64,000 bases of DNA, from positions 12,413,501-12,477,500 of the forward strand of contig CM057235.1 in assembly GCA_029891385.1 (NCBI GenBank), given 5' to 3'. The notes under the pieces are model-generated. The model saw nothing but the letters and a program-made list of their open reading frames with translations. It searched no databases and was not told the origin of the DNA. This DNA is from Erythroxylum novogranatense (taxonomy: Eukaryota > Streptophyta > Magnoliopsida > Malpighiales > Erythroxylaceae). The position numbers were made by a program, and so were the translations under genes. Positions 11,904 to 23,120 of the stretch are shown here, in pieces. Each line of letters opens with the position of its first letter. Within the stretch, counting starts at the first letter, position 1.

Positions 11904-14900
11904 TCTATGTTGGGACCCGATCCGAGAACCCGGATCCCAACCGGAAAACGAAAAACGGAGGAAACGAAAGCGAACTCGAATCACAGAATCGAAACGGAAG
12001 CAAATGAAAGCGGAAGCAATAACTAATCGAATCAAACGAATATATTTCGAAGCAAAACGAAATCAAGCAGAACACATCCGACATCCGAGAACAATAATCA
12101 AAGAAAACTTATCGAATGAACATAATTGCGTTGGAAACCCTAAGACGTTCCAAAATCCGGTATAATTTTTTTTTCTTTCTTATTCTCATTTCTTACATCA
12201 ATCACATCCATATAATTTTCCATAGGACAATTCATTCTTAAACCCAAAACTCAGCAATCATACAAAATCTTATACAAATCCATACGAATCTCAAATTACA
12301 CTTTATTATCATTTTATCAAAATTTCGGCAGCATAACGGCTGCCTTAATCCTAACCCAAACCTACAAGGGTAAAGAAATACACTTCTAAAAGCCAAACAG
12401 ATCTCAGAATCATCGGACTCTCTCGTCCGGAATCCAAACACCAGCAAAACGCAAACCTAAATCTAATACTTCCATAATTCTCAATTCAATACCAAACTCA
12501 TAATTCAATCAAATTCCCAAATCAATCATACATATATATTCCCAAATTATCCATAATTTCATATACAAATTTCACAATCATTCACAATTCTCAACTTTAT
12601 ACACAAATACATTTTTCCCAGACTTATCTGAAGCCATATACAAATTCATACTAAAATCCTAATTTATCACAATCTAACTTATACAAATGTCGAAACTGAC
12701 GTCTTCACATTCTTTCATCCGATTTCCTACTCGAAACCTGGAGATGGGGATGAAAGGGGGGGTGAGCTCGAAAGCTCGTAGATAACACATTTATAAAGTG
12801 ACAAATAAGCCGAAATCATTTTTCATAATCTTTCGCCAAAAGGGCTAATTAATTTTTTTTTCAAATTTTATAATTTTTCAAACAATTTCTCAAACTCTTT
12901 TTTTCATATTTTCAAACTTTTGATAGTCATCTCACTTTTTCTTATTTTTTTCAAAAATTTATGAATGCAACATCTGAAACAAAATTGAAAACACATAACA
13001 TATCGAATGGTGCAGCTAGGTCCAAATGCAACGTCTTGCAGTCCGCTCGTGAGCAGAGCGTCTTACACTTTCTCAGAGCGGTCCAAGATAGCCGTGAAGG
13101 AGTCCGAATCGAGACTCCGTGCCACTAGCGGGCAGCCGGAAGAAGGCTATACACATAGAGACAATAACGACTCACCAAAGGACCTACCAAACCCATATCA
13201 CACATATCGAAAACGGAAATTCAAATTGCCCGAAGGCACTTTCCAAAATTTTACTTTTCTAACATTATTTCATCAACTTAAAACAATCTCACAAATTCAC
13301 ACATATCATATAATTCAATTAATTCAATCAATCAATAATTGCAACAATATGCATAATTATCAATGCGTACACAACAAATACTGCTTTGAAATTTCTAACG
13401 ATTTAGCAAATCATTTCAAACAATGAATTTAAGCTTGTAATAATTTTTCAGAAATCACTTAGGAATCATAATTTCAAACCTTAAAACAATTCTTATTTTC
13501 AAACATTTCCAAAAACAATAAGTGATCAAAATTCCAAACTTTTGCTTTCTTTTAATTTTTCAAAATTTGTATTAAGCTTACAAATCAAAATATAAATATG
13601 CTACCCACCTCAAATTGATGTCAAAAACTTGATCCTACATCCAATTTGATCCTTGCTTCTTTCCTTCTTTCAATTAAAATTGACCTAAGCCATAAAATCC
13701 AAATTTCACATCATAAATTGCGAAATTCCCAAAATTAACTATCGGAAATTCATAAACATCATACTTCCAAGCTTTCCAAAATCAGAATTTCTAAAATCCC
13801 CAATTTCAAAAATTCGACCTAAACTAATACACTCAAATTCAATCTCATAAATAACTTAATTTTCAAAACTAACTTCACAATTCATCAATTCTCATTAATT
13901 CCAAAATATCTACACCACCAATTTCAAAAATCCTCAATTTCCAAAATTGGCCTAACCCAATTTTCACAAATTCTATATCATAATTCACAATTTTCTCAAA
14001 ACTAATTTCATATTCCACAAACCCATATTATTATCTTTAATTCTACACCAAAAATTTACCAAATCCTCAACCATAAAATTTAGCCTAAACTTTAAGCAAA
14101 TTTCCATCCAAAATTAAACATAACCTAAAGCATTAATATCAAAACCAACTTTATAAATCACAAACCTAAGAACTTTTCCATACTTCTCAATCAAAAATTC
14201 ATCAAAAACTTAAAGTCAAAAATTTTCTCTCACCTCTTTCTCCTTCTATTTTCGGATTTCTTGGTTCCCAAAGCAAGCTTTCTTCATTTCGAACCTTTTT
14301 TTCTCTTGGATCAACATGAAAATCCTTAAGAATCAAGTAGAAAAATCAAGCTTACCTTTCTCCCTCTTCCTTTCTCCATGGACGAATTCTTCTCCTCTCT
14401 TCTTTCTTTTATTTTCTTCTCCCTTTTCTTATGATTTTCCAGCCACTTTCGTGGCTTTAATATGCCCAAAACGACACCTCCCTTTTGTGTGTCATTAAAT
14501 GATGGTTAATTGACCATTTTGCCCTCCATTCAAAGCTTAAAGTCATGCTTACTTGCGGGTTGATTCGCACTATCAATTTGGAATTTGTGAAAACTTTCTT
14601 CTTGAGAAATGTTCCTCTCAATCATATGAATCCAACGCCACTAATCGCGCTCAATTCCGATCACTACATCAAAAGTTATGCGTAAAACAGTTCGGGTATA
14701 TCCATATTCTAACACATTTTCCATGTACGATTATTTCCGTCCAAAAGTTCACATTCTTAATCCCAGAATTAAAACTCGATGTCTTCATAACAATTGTAGC
14801 CTTATGTCTCTAGTTTAATTCAAAATAAGAATCGCCTCATTTCGATTCCCAGATCAAAAGTTATGCTCAATTTACGCACAGGTGTTCCCAATCCAAAAAT

Positions 14901-15160
14901 TACACTCTAATCCAAACTTCCATTCATAATTCGAAGGTCTTAGGGGAAAAATCGACATTTCATTTCTTCATAAGATTTGTAGCCCCTTGTCTTATCTTTA
15001 TTTCACCTCAAGAATCGCTTCAATCGGATCTCTACAGATCCTGAATTTCACAAAATACTAAACCATGTTTGAAAAATTTCCCGACTCACTTATATTAAAT
15101 TAATCTCCATTAATTTAATCTCAAAAATTTACAAATTTCTATGAGGATGTAGATAATTGT

Positions 15161-15217
15161 CTTAGGAATCCAACGCCGTAAGAATCAACTCAATCGGATG
15201 TCGGACGGAAAAGATAT
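15161..15217 (-). repeat. Conserved LTR block P, copy 2
   Basis: Partner of copy 1 in the second LTR of the same element, nearly identical, just left of the GC array at 15345. Confidence 0.8.
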
Positions 15218-15344
15218 AAGCAAAATAGTGAACAAAGATCGGATTGGGGGAAATAACAAGCAAGAAAAATCAAAACGGCGTCGTATTGGAGAAACAAAAA
15301 CGGCGCCGTATCGAGCGAAACGCGTGCGCACTGGGCGCGGCGAG

Positions 15345-15478
15345 GGCTGGGTCGCCCTGGCGACGCGTCGCCCTAGCGACGCGAGCCAGACGCTTGCCAT
15401 CGCTACGGCGATGCGTCGCCCTAGTGACACGAGCTAAACGCTCGCCGTCACCAGGGCGTTGCGTCGCCCTAGCGATGG
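15345..15478 (-). repeat. GC-rich hairpin array in the right LTR
   Basis: Counterpart of 10335-10560 in the other LTR. Units contain GCGTCGCCCTAGCGAC and GGCGATGCGTCGCCC. The 14-mer CGTCGCCCTAGCGA found here also occurs in the LTR of element E (57305-57445), which belongs to a different LTR family. Confidence 0.85.
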
Positions 15479-16176
15479 GGGTACTTCATTTTCCTTTTTT
15501 TTTTCACTTAAAATCTAAAACTTCCGAAATTCATAACTCTTAATCTCGAACTCCAATTTTGACAAACTTAGTCTCTATAGAAAGCTTGAGGGAAGTTCTA
15601 AATCTTTCACGAAGGACATAAAACTCAATTCGACTCCTACGGAAGTCCATTTTTCGGTCAAAAATATTATCCTCTAATATTTATGCTAAAACCATAATAT
15701 AAACTTGTAAAAATCATAACTTATTATTCCGAGATCGAAAATTTACATACTTTATATCGAAATAAAGATCAAAACAAACCCTTCAATTTTCATGCAGAAC
15801 ATCAAAGCTCAATTAACCTCTAACTAGGTTAATTTCTCAGTCAAAGTTTCAACCATAATTAAAAGTCAAAAGTCAACCCTATCACACATAAACTTTGACT
15901 GATCATAACTTTCACTCCCGATATCGAAAAATCGTAAACTTTATGTCTACAGAAAGCTCTTAACATAACCTACAAGTTTCCAGAAGATCATTTTATCAAA
16001 TTTTGCCTCAATCAAAAGTCAACCTTCCAAGGCCAAAAAGTCAACTATTACATAATTTTTCATATTTTCACTCTTTCTCTTTTTAATCATGATTTTCAAC
16101 TCAATTTCAATCAACTCATCCACTTTATCACTCATATTACTAAGTCAAATTGTCACTCAAGGTTCGGGGTCCAACA

Positions 16177-16181
16177 TAGAT
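16177..16181 (+). repeat. Target-site duplication TAGAT, right copy
   Basis: Partner of 6975-6979. In the copia host these bases encode part of the RNase H and are counted once when the reading frame is rejoined. Confidence 0.93.
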
Positions 16182-16531
16182 CAAGTGCAGAAGCAGAATA
16201 CAGAGCTATGGCTCAAGGTGTCTGTGAACTTTTATGGTTACAGAAATTGGTGGAAGAATTGAGGTTGACTGGGAGAGACAAGTTATCCTTGTATTGTGAT
16301 AACAAGGCTGCAATCAGTATTGCTCATAATCCTGTTCAACATGATAGGACAAAGCACATTGAAATTGATCGACACTTTATCAAAGAAAAATTAACTGATG
16401 GTGTCTTGAGCTTATTTTATGTGACTTCTGAAAGACAGCTAGCTGATGTGTTTACAAAAGGGCTCAATAGTCGGACCTTTCATACTTTGATTTGCAAGTT
16501 GGGCATGTGTAACATCTTTGCACCAACTTGA
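16177..16531 (+). pseudogene. pol: C-terminal half of copia RNase H
   Basis: Sequence resumes immediately after the inserted element with RSSAEAEYRAMAQGVCEL, the usual continuation of the DADWAG half at 6860-6979. Other motifs are LYCDNKAAISIAHNPVQHD, HIEIDRHFIKEKL and LADVFTKGLNSRTF. RNase H removes the RNA strand during reverse transcription. The stop at 16529-16531 lies directly before the polypurine tract, the normal end of a copia pol. Confidence 0.9.
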
Positions 16532-16538
16532 GGGGGAG
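16531..16538 (+). promoter_or_regulatory. Polypurine tract of the copia element
   Basis: AGGGGGAG lies directly upstream of the TGTTGAC that begins the 3' LTR. This is the primer for plus-strand DNA synthesis. It overlaps the end of the RNase H reading frame, as is common in copia elements. Confidence 0.8.
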
Positions 16539-16726
16539 TGTTGACATATTAGGAATGACAGATTAGGAATGTGTATAATTAGGATTCTTCCGTTATTATT
16601 CTTCCTTAATTAGTTCCTTAATTAGTTCTTCCTTAATTAGGATAGTTTGTTCCTATATATTCATGTGTATATACCTTGTAAAGACATCAATATAGAATGA
16701 AAAATTCTTCATATTCTTCAGAAACA
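16539..16726 (+). mobile_element. 3' LTR of the copia element
   Basis: Begins TGTTGACATATTAGGAATG after the polypurine tract. It contains TTCCTTAATTAG repeats, a TATA-like CCTATATATTCATG near 16652 and a CTTGTAAAGACATCAATAT segment typical of short copia LTRs. The right end is placed at GAAACA (16726) without a second LTR to compare, so it may be off by some bases. Confidence 0.65.
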
Positions 16727-17659
16727 ACCTTCAAATCTAGATAAATCCCATCCTAAGGTTAAATCTTCTGAATTATCTGAAAATATATAAAAGATAAGTA
16801 AAACTAGGTAATTAAAAAAAATATGTACGTATTTCACACATATCAAATATCTTCACACATTTTGCTTACCCTTAAGAAAACCAATGTTAGGCACTCATAA
16901 GTTAATTAGTATCAATTTTATAGCAAAATTGGCAAATCATTAAAACTAATAAGGAGTACTTATCTTCCATTCAATCAAACTATTAACCAATTATGTTCCT
17001 ATATGCTTGCACTAAATTGTAATTTAATTTAACTTAATCCTTCATCCCTTTAAATATCAAATTAATTCACATGATTCATCCTTATATACAAAATAAACAT
17101 AAATGAGTAAAAACTTTTCTTTAAAACTTTTAAACAATATAAATCTAATGTAAAATAAAATACTTATTTTTCGACATTTCAATGGACTGTTAAAGAATTG
17201 TCTATCCCTATGATGTAAAAGTAAAAATCTTTTCATGAATATCCTTAATTGCTGAATAATGTTACTGATTCAAATAGCTAGTAGCTTCGTTCTTAACTTT
17301 AACCTTTTTACTTCATGTTAAAGTTAGTGAAGCAAATTTATTTATGCTTGCTTTATTATTAAACATTTTTTGGTGAACTGTTTACGTTTGATAAGAATTA
17401 CCTTCTAGCTTAATTCATGTCAAAATTATGCAAAAAGTTTCACTATGCAAATTAAGCATCCATTTCAAAAATATTAGATCAAATTTAAATTAAGTTAGTT
17501 TTTAGTGTTCATATCTATTTATTTAAATAAATTGAATCACAGAAAAAAAATCTAACTTATAATGGATTATCTTAATTTCTCTTCTTTCATTGTTAAATTT
17601 TCTATAATTGATACCTACGTTTTAATTTACCAAGGTGAAATAAGGCTAAAAAAATTAAA
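16727..17659. other. AT-rich DNA without recognisable features
   Basis: Between the copia 3' LTR and the SINE. Very AT-rich, with no protein-like frame, LTR terminus, primer site or repeat that I can recognise on either strand. It may be old intergenic DNA or decayed transposon sequence. Confidence 0.5.
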
Positions 17660-17828
17660 ACTATCCCCTCCCACACTTTAACGTGCCCAATACATAAGGC
17701 TCCCCACTTTGTGAGGTTTAAAGAGGGTCATAATGTATGCAACCTTCTCTTTGTATTTTTATAAAGAGGCTATTTCCATAACTTACTACCTTATGGTCAC
17801 AAAGGAGCAATTAGTAGGCTCACCCTTA
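17660..17828 (-). mobile_element. Au-like SINE, degenerate
   Basis: Read on the minus strand it shows the order of the plant Au SINE: GAGCCT start, CTCCTTTGTGACC (cf. the TTGTGACC of Au), a decayed B-box region, ATAGCCTCTTTA, GAGAAGGTTGCATACATTA, TGACCCTC and GGGGAGCCTTATGT with GGGCACG near the 3' end. About ten bases of the A-box region are missing and the B box is mutated. SINEs of this type are tRNA-derived, transcribed by RNA polymerase III and copied by LINE proteins. Assigned from memory of the family's motifs; the exact ends are soft. Confidence 0.65.
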
Positions 17829-19724
17829 TGGTGTACATTGTTCTCAATGTACCAAATATAAGAATATGTAATTTAAAAGGATTATAAAATAAAAAAGGGA
17901 TGAAAAGATGGAGAAAAGAAACTTCTTTAAGCCTTTTCATTTTCTACTGTAACATCTTGTTTCCATACTAAGGGTTAGAACCTTAGATTTATGTAATTGA
18001 GAAAATAGCAATGAGAGATTAGAAAATTGCATTATATGCTCATGCATAATGTTAGTATACACACATGTGAATATTGATTTTTACGCATTAAAATGTTTAT
18101 ATGTGCATTCATTGACATTTTCTGAGTATAATTGATCTATAAATGTGATTATATTTTGAATTGTGAATTGTGTGTGTTAAGAATTGATTTGGAGAATATA
18201 TTTACCAACTTAGAAGTTTTAGTAAAAATTTGGAAATTTTCAAGCATTTTTGGATTAGGAAAAATACCAAGTGGCAGAACAATTAATGAATAGTGGTAGA
18301 AATAAATGTCAAATGGTAGTAGAAATTTTAATATATGACATTAAGATTTAATGATAAGTGTCATTGAAAATTGGGTTAAAAACTGGAGATAAATGGATTA
18401 GTAGATTAAAAGACCAAATATGGGACCATAGGAAGGTGACAAGTGTCACTACCACTCACCACTTACTATTCTTTTACCCAATTAAAGACCATTTCATGGT
18501 CTTTCATTTGCCCATTCACGACATATGCTTCATTTCTCCATCTTCTTCATTTTCTTCAGCTTTCTCTCCTTCACTCATGACACTCTCTTCTCCAAGCATC
18601 AAAGTGGAACTTTGCTTTCTTCCATTACTAGCCACTTAACTATCTTGCTATCTCCTTTTTTTTTGCTAAAAGACCCAACCCATTTCACCTTGAAAGTTGA
18701 TAATCATGGGATGCATTGGAGAAGTTAGGGTTAAGTGTGATTTGAAGATCTTGAAACTAAACAGGTAAGTATAAGCATTAACTCTTCTTGATTTTTTGAA
18801 TGAAGCTTATTTGATGATAGTAAGAGGTTAAATGTTCATAAATTAAGGATGGGCATATGCAAAAATGTGAGTGAGTAATGTGGGTAGATTAATGTCTTGC
18901 TTTTACATGTATGATGATTAATTATTCATAAATTGATATAGAGATGATTTAGAGTTAGAATGAATCATTAATGGATGTAGAAAGAAGTGCAGAAAAAAAT
19001 TGATTGTGAATGGATATTGTTATGTTCTATTTTTTTTTTGAAAAAAAAAGTGGATTAGTGATTGTTTCAGAAATGAATTTGATTGAGTATTGAAGAGAGA
19101 AGAACTAGGATGAAAGTTTAGACACCAATTGATAATGGTGTTTAAAGTGTGTTGGAATATGTTCACTGTAACAATTACACTGGATATGATTCTGTATTTT
19201 AGCCATAAATTGATCTATAGATATCCAAATGGAATGAGTTTTGATTTGGATTAAATTATAGACATATGACTACATTTTTCATGGATACATTGAATCGAAA
19301 TTTTTTCTTTAAGAATTGCTAATTTTAACTTGAAGTTAAGTACTGGGTGAGTTGATGATGAATGTGTATCTATATGTATATGTTCTGTTATTAGTGTTCA
19401 TGATCAATCATGGACTATAATTCGTTTATAGATGATATTGATTTGAATTGGAGTTAGAATAATGGGGAAATGATGAGAAATTAAATTAGAAATGATAGAC
19501 CAAGCATAAGGTACTGATGTAATAAGTAAAGAGTTAGAAATCTAGAAAATAAGGATGCAATTAGATAGGTTTGGCGAAAGAGGCATAACTTTTTATGTAG
19601 AATTCAGATTGAGGTCATTTAAGTATTTTAGAAAGAGTATTTCGAGATCTACAAATTTTAAGAAGAACCCAAGAAGAGATGGTGATTTCTAAAGGATCAA
19701 AATTTCAAGTTTCTATAAGATACC

Positions 19725-19790
19725 TGTAAAGGTCTGCTAAACAGACATTAATGTCCACCTAACAGACATTCACAAGTAAATTGGTCTTAA
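19725..19790 (+). repeat. Short motif repeat in LTR A
   Basis: Two close copies of AAACAGACATT/AACAGACATT (GTCTGCTAAACAGACATT and CACCTAACAGACATT) lie in the part of LTR A where other families carry their arrays. The SIRE-like insertion at 19826 cuts the LTR just after it. Confidence 0.4.
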
Positions 19791-20065
19791 TTAAGGCTTA
19801 AATGGGACTTGGAATGAGCCTAGAATGTAAACGATCTAGAAGGGGGGTTGAATAGATCTTTAAAGCTTTTTGAAAAATTTTACAATAAAATCACGGAATT
19901 AATACACACAAAACAATTTAATCAAATTAAATTAAGAGTATAGAGAAGAAAGGCAAACACTGTTTTTATAGAGATTCGGTGCTAAGACCTACGTCCTCTA
20001 CCTAAACTCCCACTTAGAATTTGGCAAATCACTTTACTGCACACTTTTTAGTTCAGTGTGAACTC

Positions 20066-20180
20066 TTCAATACACCACTTGATTTCCGACTCAAGCTAAC
20101 CTTACAACCACTTGATTTCCGGCTCAAGCTAACCTCACAACCACTTGATTTCCGGCTCAAGCTAACCTCACACTCCGATT
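20066..20180. repeat. 33-bp tandem repeat, three units
   Basis: The unit begins CCACTTGATTTCCGGCTCAA and continues GCTAACCTCACAA. Three units occur here and two in the partner LTR (around 23368-23440). Read through on the plus strand it gives a periodic peptide PLDFRLKLTSQ; I regard this as chance and not a gene. Confidence 0.85.
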
Positions 20181-20487
20181 TGATTTCCAGCACAAATCCT
20201 ACCTCACTAGTGATTCTCATTAAGATTACAATAAAGATGAGGTAAAGATGAAAGATCAATGCTCAATACAAATTTGAAATAAGCTAAGAGCAATATAAAA
20301 CAAAGTTGGAATAATAGTGAAGTTCTTTGGATTTCTCGACTTCTCTCTCGATCCTTTGATGTTTTTTTTGCTATTTATTTGTCGACTTGAGATAAATATA
20401 GCCGTTGTTGATCTCCTAGCCATTGCTTGATTATTTCCTTGCCATTTGTGATTGATTGACTTCGTCAAAATCAGTTTGCTGTACTCG

Positions 20488-20745
20488 TAAGTCGACTTGT
20501 CGTGGTGTGTAAGTCAATTTGTAACAACGATTTTATCTCCGCTCTTCTATAAGTCGACTTATGCAGTGTAAGTCGACTTGTAACCTTCGATAAGTCGACT
20601 TATAGTCTATTAGTCGACTTGTGTTGTTCTCAACCTGATAGATCTTGATGTATTAGTCGACTTATGATTTACTAGTCGACTTATGTTGTTCGAATCTTGA
20701 TATATAAGTCGACTTATGATTGTACTAGTCGACTTATGTTGGCTT
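20488..20745. repeat. AAGTCGACTT palindrome array, left LTR
   Basis: About ten copies of TAAGTCGACTTA or TAGTCGACTTR in 260 bp, with variable spacers and a few decayed copies such as AAGTCAATTT. The core GTCGAC is conserved and the surroundings are not. Confidence 0.88.
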
Positions 20746-20963
20746 CAACGATAATATCCAATCAAATCTTCTATAATCTTCATTATTAATGTCTCTAACA
20801 AGATGAAGATTATTTCCTTCTTGATTTAACCTTGATTTATGTCTTGCCAAATTCAAGATTGATGAGTCTTGATTACCTGAAATAATTCCTTAACTAATTC
20901 TAGATATTTTATTATTATCAAAACATAAAGGAATTTAATTTGTCAACCACCATTGGTCTAACA

Positions 20964-20982
20964 ATCGCCCCCTTTTTGATAA
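20964..20982 (-). promoter_or_regulatory. Polypurine tract of the SIRE-like element
   Basis: On the minus strand AAAAAGGGGGCGAT runs into TGTTAGACC of the 3' LTR. It sets the orientation as minus. Confidence 0.8.
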
Positions 20983-21274
20983 TGACAAAATATTTAGAAT
21001 TGGAAAAGAAATTGAAAACAATAAACTTGATCAAGGTTTTTAATCCCTTGTCTCAAAGGTTAGTTTTCTCCCCCATAATCATATAAATCATTGAATTCAA
21101 ATAACCTTGCAAAAACAAATTCATAAAATTTGTATAGTCCATAATTTTAATATAGATTCAATTCAAAGACAATTTAACAAACTCCCCCTTAATTAAGTAA
21201 CTAAACAATTATCCAATTTCCAATTTTCCTCCCCCTTTTTGTCATAATCAAAACAGTTAATCACAATTACATAA

Positions 21275-21399
21275 TAAGGAAAAACAGGCCATCAACAACC
21301 AATACATTGTCAATGGTAGGCATAACTTTACCTTTGTTGTTGTCTCCACTCATAAGCCTTAAACATCCACTATCAATGTACCAAGTGCTTGATGGATTT
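21275..21399 (-). pseudogene. pol: Protease stub, remainder of pol deleted
   Basis: On the minus strand just after the gag end comes PSSTWYIDSGCLRLMSGDNN, the start of copia protease with the catalytic IDSG. The coding signal stops within about 25 residues. The stretch up to the polypurine tract at 20982 contains no integrase or RT. This places the deletion of about 3-4 kb of pol (family expectation) near 21275. Confidence 0.78.
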
Positions 21400-22019
21400 T
21401 CATTCCTTGCTTGTACCTATAACTGAAACATTCTTTCTTCTCATTGGTACCCAAGCCATTTTGGGTCCATTTTGGTTAGTCATATAAACCACATTCGGAG
21501 GTTTTGTACCTTTTACCACCCAGATTTTCTTCACATTAATACATCTTCTAATACTTTTGCATGCAATTTCTATATGACCATCTTTTAAGCATCTAGCACA
21601 TTTAGCAACTTTGCCATCTTTAGTAAATTTAGAAATCAAAGAACAATCTCTATCAAATGGATCATATCCTAAACCATGTTTAGAAATTGAATATCTTTGT
21701 AAAGATAACATCTTTTCAAACTTTTCATTCCCAACAGCAAATTTTTCAACCAAATAAAAAAATTCCTTTCTAAGTCTATCAAGCTCACAAGTAAGATTTT
21801 CTTTTTCAGCAAGGCATGTAGAGTGGTCTCCTTAGTGCAATCTAAATCATCAATAGTCTCATGCAAGACATTATTTTCAACAACTAGATCTCTTATTTTC
21901 TTTCTCAATCTCTTGTTGATTTCAATAGCTTCTTCAAAATCACTTTGTAAAGCAGTAAAAGAATCTCTAAGATCAATTACCTCATCTTCATCATCACTTG
22001 TTAAGGAGCTATTTGCCAT
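21400..22019 (-). pseudogene. gag: SIRE-type gag C-terminal extension
   Basis: Continues on the minus strand from the knuckle. The first part (21669-22019) is rich in coiled-coil-like heptads (SDFEEAIEINKRLRKKIRDL). The second part (21400-21753), in a shifted frame, has a cysteine cluster CARCLKDGHIEIAC and KIWVVKGTKPPN then MAWVPMRR, the usual C-terminal end of SIRE gag before protease. One frameshift separates the parts. Confidence 0.8.
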
Positions 22020-22024
22020 AAGTG

Positions 22025-23119
22025 CTAAGTTGTTTCATCATTACTTTGGTATGCTTCCTCATCATCACTCCAAGTGGCTACTAGGCTAGCTTTCTTCTTC
22101 CCTTTGTCATACTTGTCATTTTTCTGAAAATTTGAGGTTAATGAAGAGCTTTTGCATTCCCTAGCATGATGTCCTCTTTTTCCACATTTCCAACATTCTT
22201 CATTGCTCTTCTTTTCTTCATAGCCCTTAGATCTTCTTTCCATAGTGTACTTCTTTCTTTCTTCATTTCTTCCACCACTTAATTATTTCCTCCTATTTTT
22301 GAGTAGTCCTTTGAACTTATTCAAGTTTCTAGCATACATTGCTAGTTCTTCATCTTCTTCCTCTTCATCTATTTCTTCGTCACTTTCATCAAGAGAAGAA
22401 ACATTAGCTTTTAAAGTAATTGACTTTTGTGACTTACCTTTTCCTCCTCTTGATTTGAGAATGATCTCATAGTTTATGAGTGATCCCACCAAGGCATTGA
22501 ATTCCAAATGATTGAGATCCTTAGACTCCATAATAGCGGTGACTTATGAGTCCCATTCTTTCGGTAGTGAACGAAGAATCTTTTTCACCTTCTCGCTATC
22601 CGTCATGTGTTTTCCAAGGTTGCCTAATTCATTGATAATTTCTGCAAAACGATTAAGCATAGTGGAAATAGACTCACCTTCTTTCATGATAAACATTTCA
22701 TAGTCATGGAGAAGCATGTTGATCTTTGTCTCTCAAACTTGATTGGTTCCTTTATGAGTGATGTGTAATCTCTCCCACATTTCTTTAGCACTAGTACACG
22801 AGTTCACTCGATTTCTCTCCTCAATCGTGAGAGCACAATATATCAATTTCATAGCTTTAGCGTTGATGTAGGCTTACTTCCAATCATTGTCATCATATTC
22901 CAGCTCCGTTTTCACCTCGCCATTTTCTTTTAAAGGAACATATGGACCGAAGATGATAATCTTCCAATATTCTACTCCTTTTCTTATAATATGATACTTC
23001 ATAGGATTTTTCCAAGAAGAGTAGTTAGTACCATTAAATAAAGGAGGGCGATTATTAGTGTTACCTTCTTCCGCTAAGTTGTTGTGTGCCATCTTTGGAT
23101 ACTTCTTCTCTGATGCCAA
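22025..23119 (-). pseudogene. gag: SIRE-type gag, N-terminal part with zinc knuckle
   Basis: The probable start is the ATG of MAHNNLAEEG near 23089; the longer frame only runs into the primer site. Motifs in order are NRPPLFNGTNYSSWK (gag N-terminus), then in broken frames KAMKLIYCALTIEE, SAKEMWERLHITHKG, MLNRFAEIINELGNLGK and KKILRSLPKEWDS, all typical of the SIRE/Maximus UBN2-type gag. An acidic stretch follows, then the CX2CX4HX4C knuckle CWKCGKRGHHAREC near 22170. In-frame stops separate 22874-23119, 22283-22531 and 22025-22243. It would form the particle shell and bind RNA. Confidence 0.85.
23108..23118 (-). promoter_or_regulatory. Primer-binding site, one mismatch
   Basis: The minus strand reads TGGCATCAGAG two bases inside the 5' LTR end, against the usual TGGTATCAGAG. 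The single change lies in the part that pairs with the initiator tRNA-Met 3' end. Confidence 0.75.
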
Positions 23120-23120
23120 T

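Larger units (their letters stand above)
11259..11907 (-). other. Internal region of the non-autonomous element
   Basis: Only 649 bp, AT-rich, with no credible reading frame on either strand. At the left (3') end, read on the minus strand, is AATTTCGAGGACGAAATTT followed by the purine tract. The equivalent stretch of element E (59808-59843) encodes the last residues of its pol, NFGDEIF and RRGE. This internal region therefore keeps a scrap of a Tekay-type pol C-terminus and otherwise only the sites needed for reverse transcription. Confidence 0.8.
6980..16176 (-). mobile_element. Complete non-autonomous LTR element (LARD-like), 9.2 kb
   Basis: Two near-identical LTRs of 4279 and 4269 bp flank an internal region of only 649 bp. 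The LTR termini are TGTTGGGACCCG and CGGGGTCCAACA. A primer site next to the right LTR and a polypurine tract next to the left LTR both read on the minus strand, so the 5' LTR is the right one. There is no gag or pol, so it must have used proteins made elsewhere. The LTR-to-internal ratio of about 13:1 is extreme. A relic of a Tekay-type pol tail next to the polypurine tract suggests descent from a chromovirus. Confidence 0.92.
11908..16176 (-). mobile_element. 5' LTR of the non-autonomous element
   Basis: Second LTR, starting TGTTGGGACCCGATCC and ending GGTTCGGGGTCCAACA. Same internal order as the left LTR. Differences from its partner cluster in the patch near 13005-13135 and in the GC array at 15345-15478; elsewhere it is highly similar. 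Scattered open frames of 60-139 codons are not conserved between the LTRs in a protein-like way and I do not call them genes. Confidence 0.92.
3181..16726 (+). mobile_element. Truncated plus-strand Ty1-copia element, split by an insertion
   Basis: The order is gag, zinc knuckle, protease, integrase, RT and RNase H, then a polypurine tract and a short 3' LTR. Integrase before RT is the copia order. The 5' LTR, primer site and first gag codons are missing. The RNase H is cut at 6979/16177 by a 9.2 kb non-autonomous element; removing that and one TAGAT copy rejoins the reading. Several in-frame stops and frameshifts make it inactive. The gag and RT style suggests a Tork- or Ale-like lineage, but I cannot decide. 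Confidence 0.85.
19826..20963 (-). mobile_element. 3' LTR of the SIRE-like element
   Basis: Contains a 33-bp tandem repeat (20066-20180, three copies) and an array of the palindrome AAGTCGACTT (20488-20745). It differs from its partner LTR by one repeat unit and scattered substitutions. The polypurine tract abuts its right end. Confidence 0.9.

Noticed and set aside
18358..18728. Two overlapping 67- and 93-codon frames
   Set aside because: They lie in LTR A at the place where LTR B has equivalent non-coding sequence (25080-25440); the peptide is not conserved there.
20021..20259. Periodic peptide frames over the 33-bp repeat on both strands
   Set aside because: Tandem repeat translated by chance; unit length is a multiple of three. 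Copy number differs between LTRs and there is no start context or domain.
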